From positions 1 to 64,000 of the forward strand of contig CAZNAO010000001.1 of assembly GCA_964571295.1 (NCBI GenBank): DNA of 64,000 nt, written 5' to 3'. The notes beneath the pieces were generated by a model that did no database searches, was not told the DNA's origin, and saw only the letters and a list, made by a program, of their open reading frames with translations. The position numbers and the translations under genes are program-made. This document shows positions 63,828-64,000 of the stretch, one piece after another (positions within the stretch are counted from its first letter, which is position 1; each line of letters starts with the position of its first letter). The DNA is from UBA922 sp964571295 (GTDB lineage Bacteria; Patescibacteriota; Patescibacteriia; Magasanikbacterales; UBA922).

Positions 63828-63831
63828 CGAC

Positions 63832-63860
63832 AAAACAGTCTCAACAGAGTCTGTTTTTTG
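63832..63860 (+). terminator. Terminator of the tRNA cluster
   Basis: AAAACAG/CTGTTTT stem followed by T-run. No gene is visible in 63861-64000. Confidence 0.75.
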
Positions 63861-64000
63861 TTTACTTGATTTAGCAAATTTATTGAACTATACTGTTTTT
63901 AACTTTTTTTACTATGCTTCGCAATCACTACATACAAACATGGTCTGGTTTCATGTATAACACTCTTCTGTATCGGTAGGGTTCGATTGTTTTTTGTTTA

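Noticed and set aside
63715..63960. An 81-codon frame over tRNA-Phe and tRNA-Pro
   Set aside because: It translates tRNA sequence.

Overview
The window looks like chromosomal DNA around the replication origin of a Patescibacteria (CPR) bacterium, most likely of the Parcubacteria/Paceibacteria type. This rests on gene content and style rather than a marker search: very short intergenic gaps, promoters close to start codons with few Shine-Dalgarno (SD) sites on core genes, tRNAs without encoded CCA, a compact type IV pilus locus, a lamin-tail-domain surface protein, and many small TrbC/VirB2-like two-helix membrane proteins. No rRNA, transposase, prophage or CRISPR array was seen.

Layout. 1-7.3 kb: start of a PolB-type exonuclease, two tandem ATP-grasp enzymes, TrmH-like methylase, Xer recombinase, tRNA-Arg, a zinc-ribbon protein, band-7 protein, tRNA-His, a lipoprotein and a MurG/UgtP-like glycosyltransferase. 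7.3-15.5 kb (minus strand): eleven paralogous pilin-like proteins interrupted by one solute-binding lipoprotein. 15.5-20.7 kb: galU and three prepilin-like proteins. 20.9-22.4 kb: the rpsF-ssb-rpsR operon with a strong promoter and a structured leader. 22.6-28 kb (plus): pilB-pilC-pilM-pilN-pilO plus a small membrane protein, then an RNA methyltransferase. 29-41 kb: housekeeping genes (tig, polA, type II NADH dehydrogenase, DoxX, holA, GGDEF protein, rpsT, rmuC). 41-47 kb: small orphan genes, a TrmB-like regulator with palindromic operators, two parS-like sites, ychF, yidD, rnpA, rpmH. 47.2-50.2 kb: dnaA, the probable oriC, dnaN. 50-57.7 kb: cell-wall and envelope genes (PBP1A, 3D-domain protein, LysM-M23 peptidase, comM, lspA, DksA-like protein). 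57.7-58.4 kb: a candidate structured RNA of about 320 nt with its own promoter and terminator, and a cluster of DnaA-box-like sequences. 58.5-64 kb: Cys-rich lipoprotein, large lamin-tail-domain protein, a SAM-hydrolase-like protein, and tRNA-Ala, tRNA-Phe and tRNA-Pro.

How the genes fit together. The prepilins and pilBCMNO form one type IV pilus system on two divergent units flanking the rpsF operon. The pilin-like array lies beside it and may be a separate surface or export assembly. The dnaA region has the usual rpmH-rnpA-yidD cluster diverging from dnaA-dnaN, and the parS-like sites lie 4-5 kb from dnaA, as expected for ParB-dependent origin segregation. Promoters mostly follow a TTGACA-17-TATAAT pattern and are easy to see. 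Several small orphan genes carry strong SD sites, unlike most core genes.
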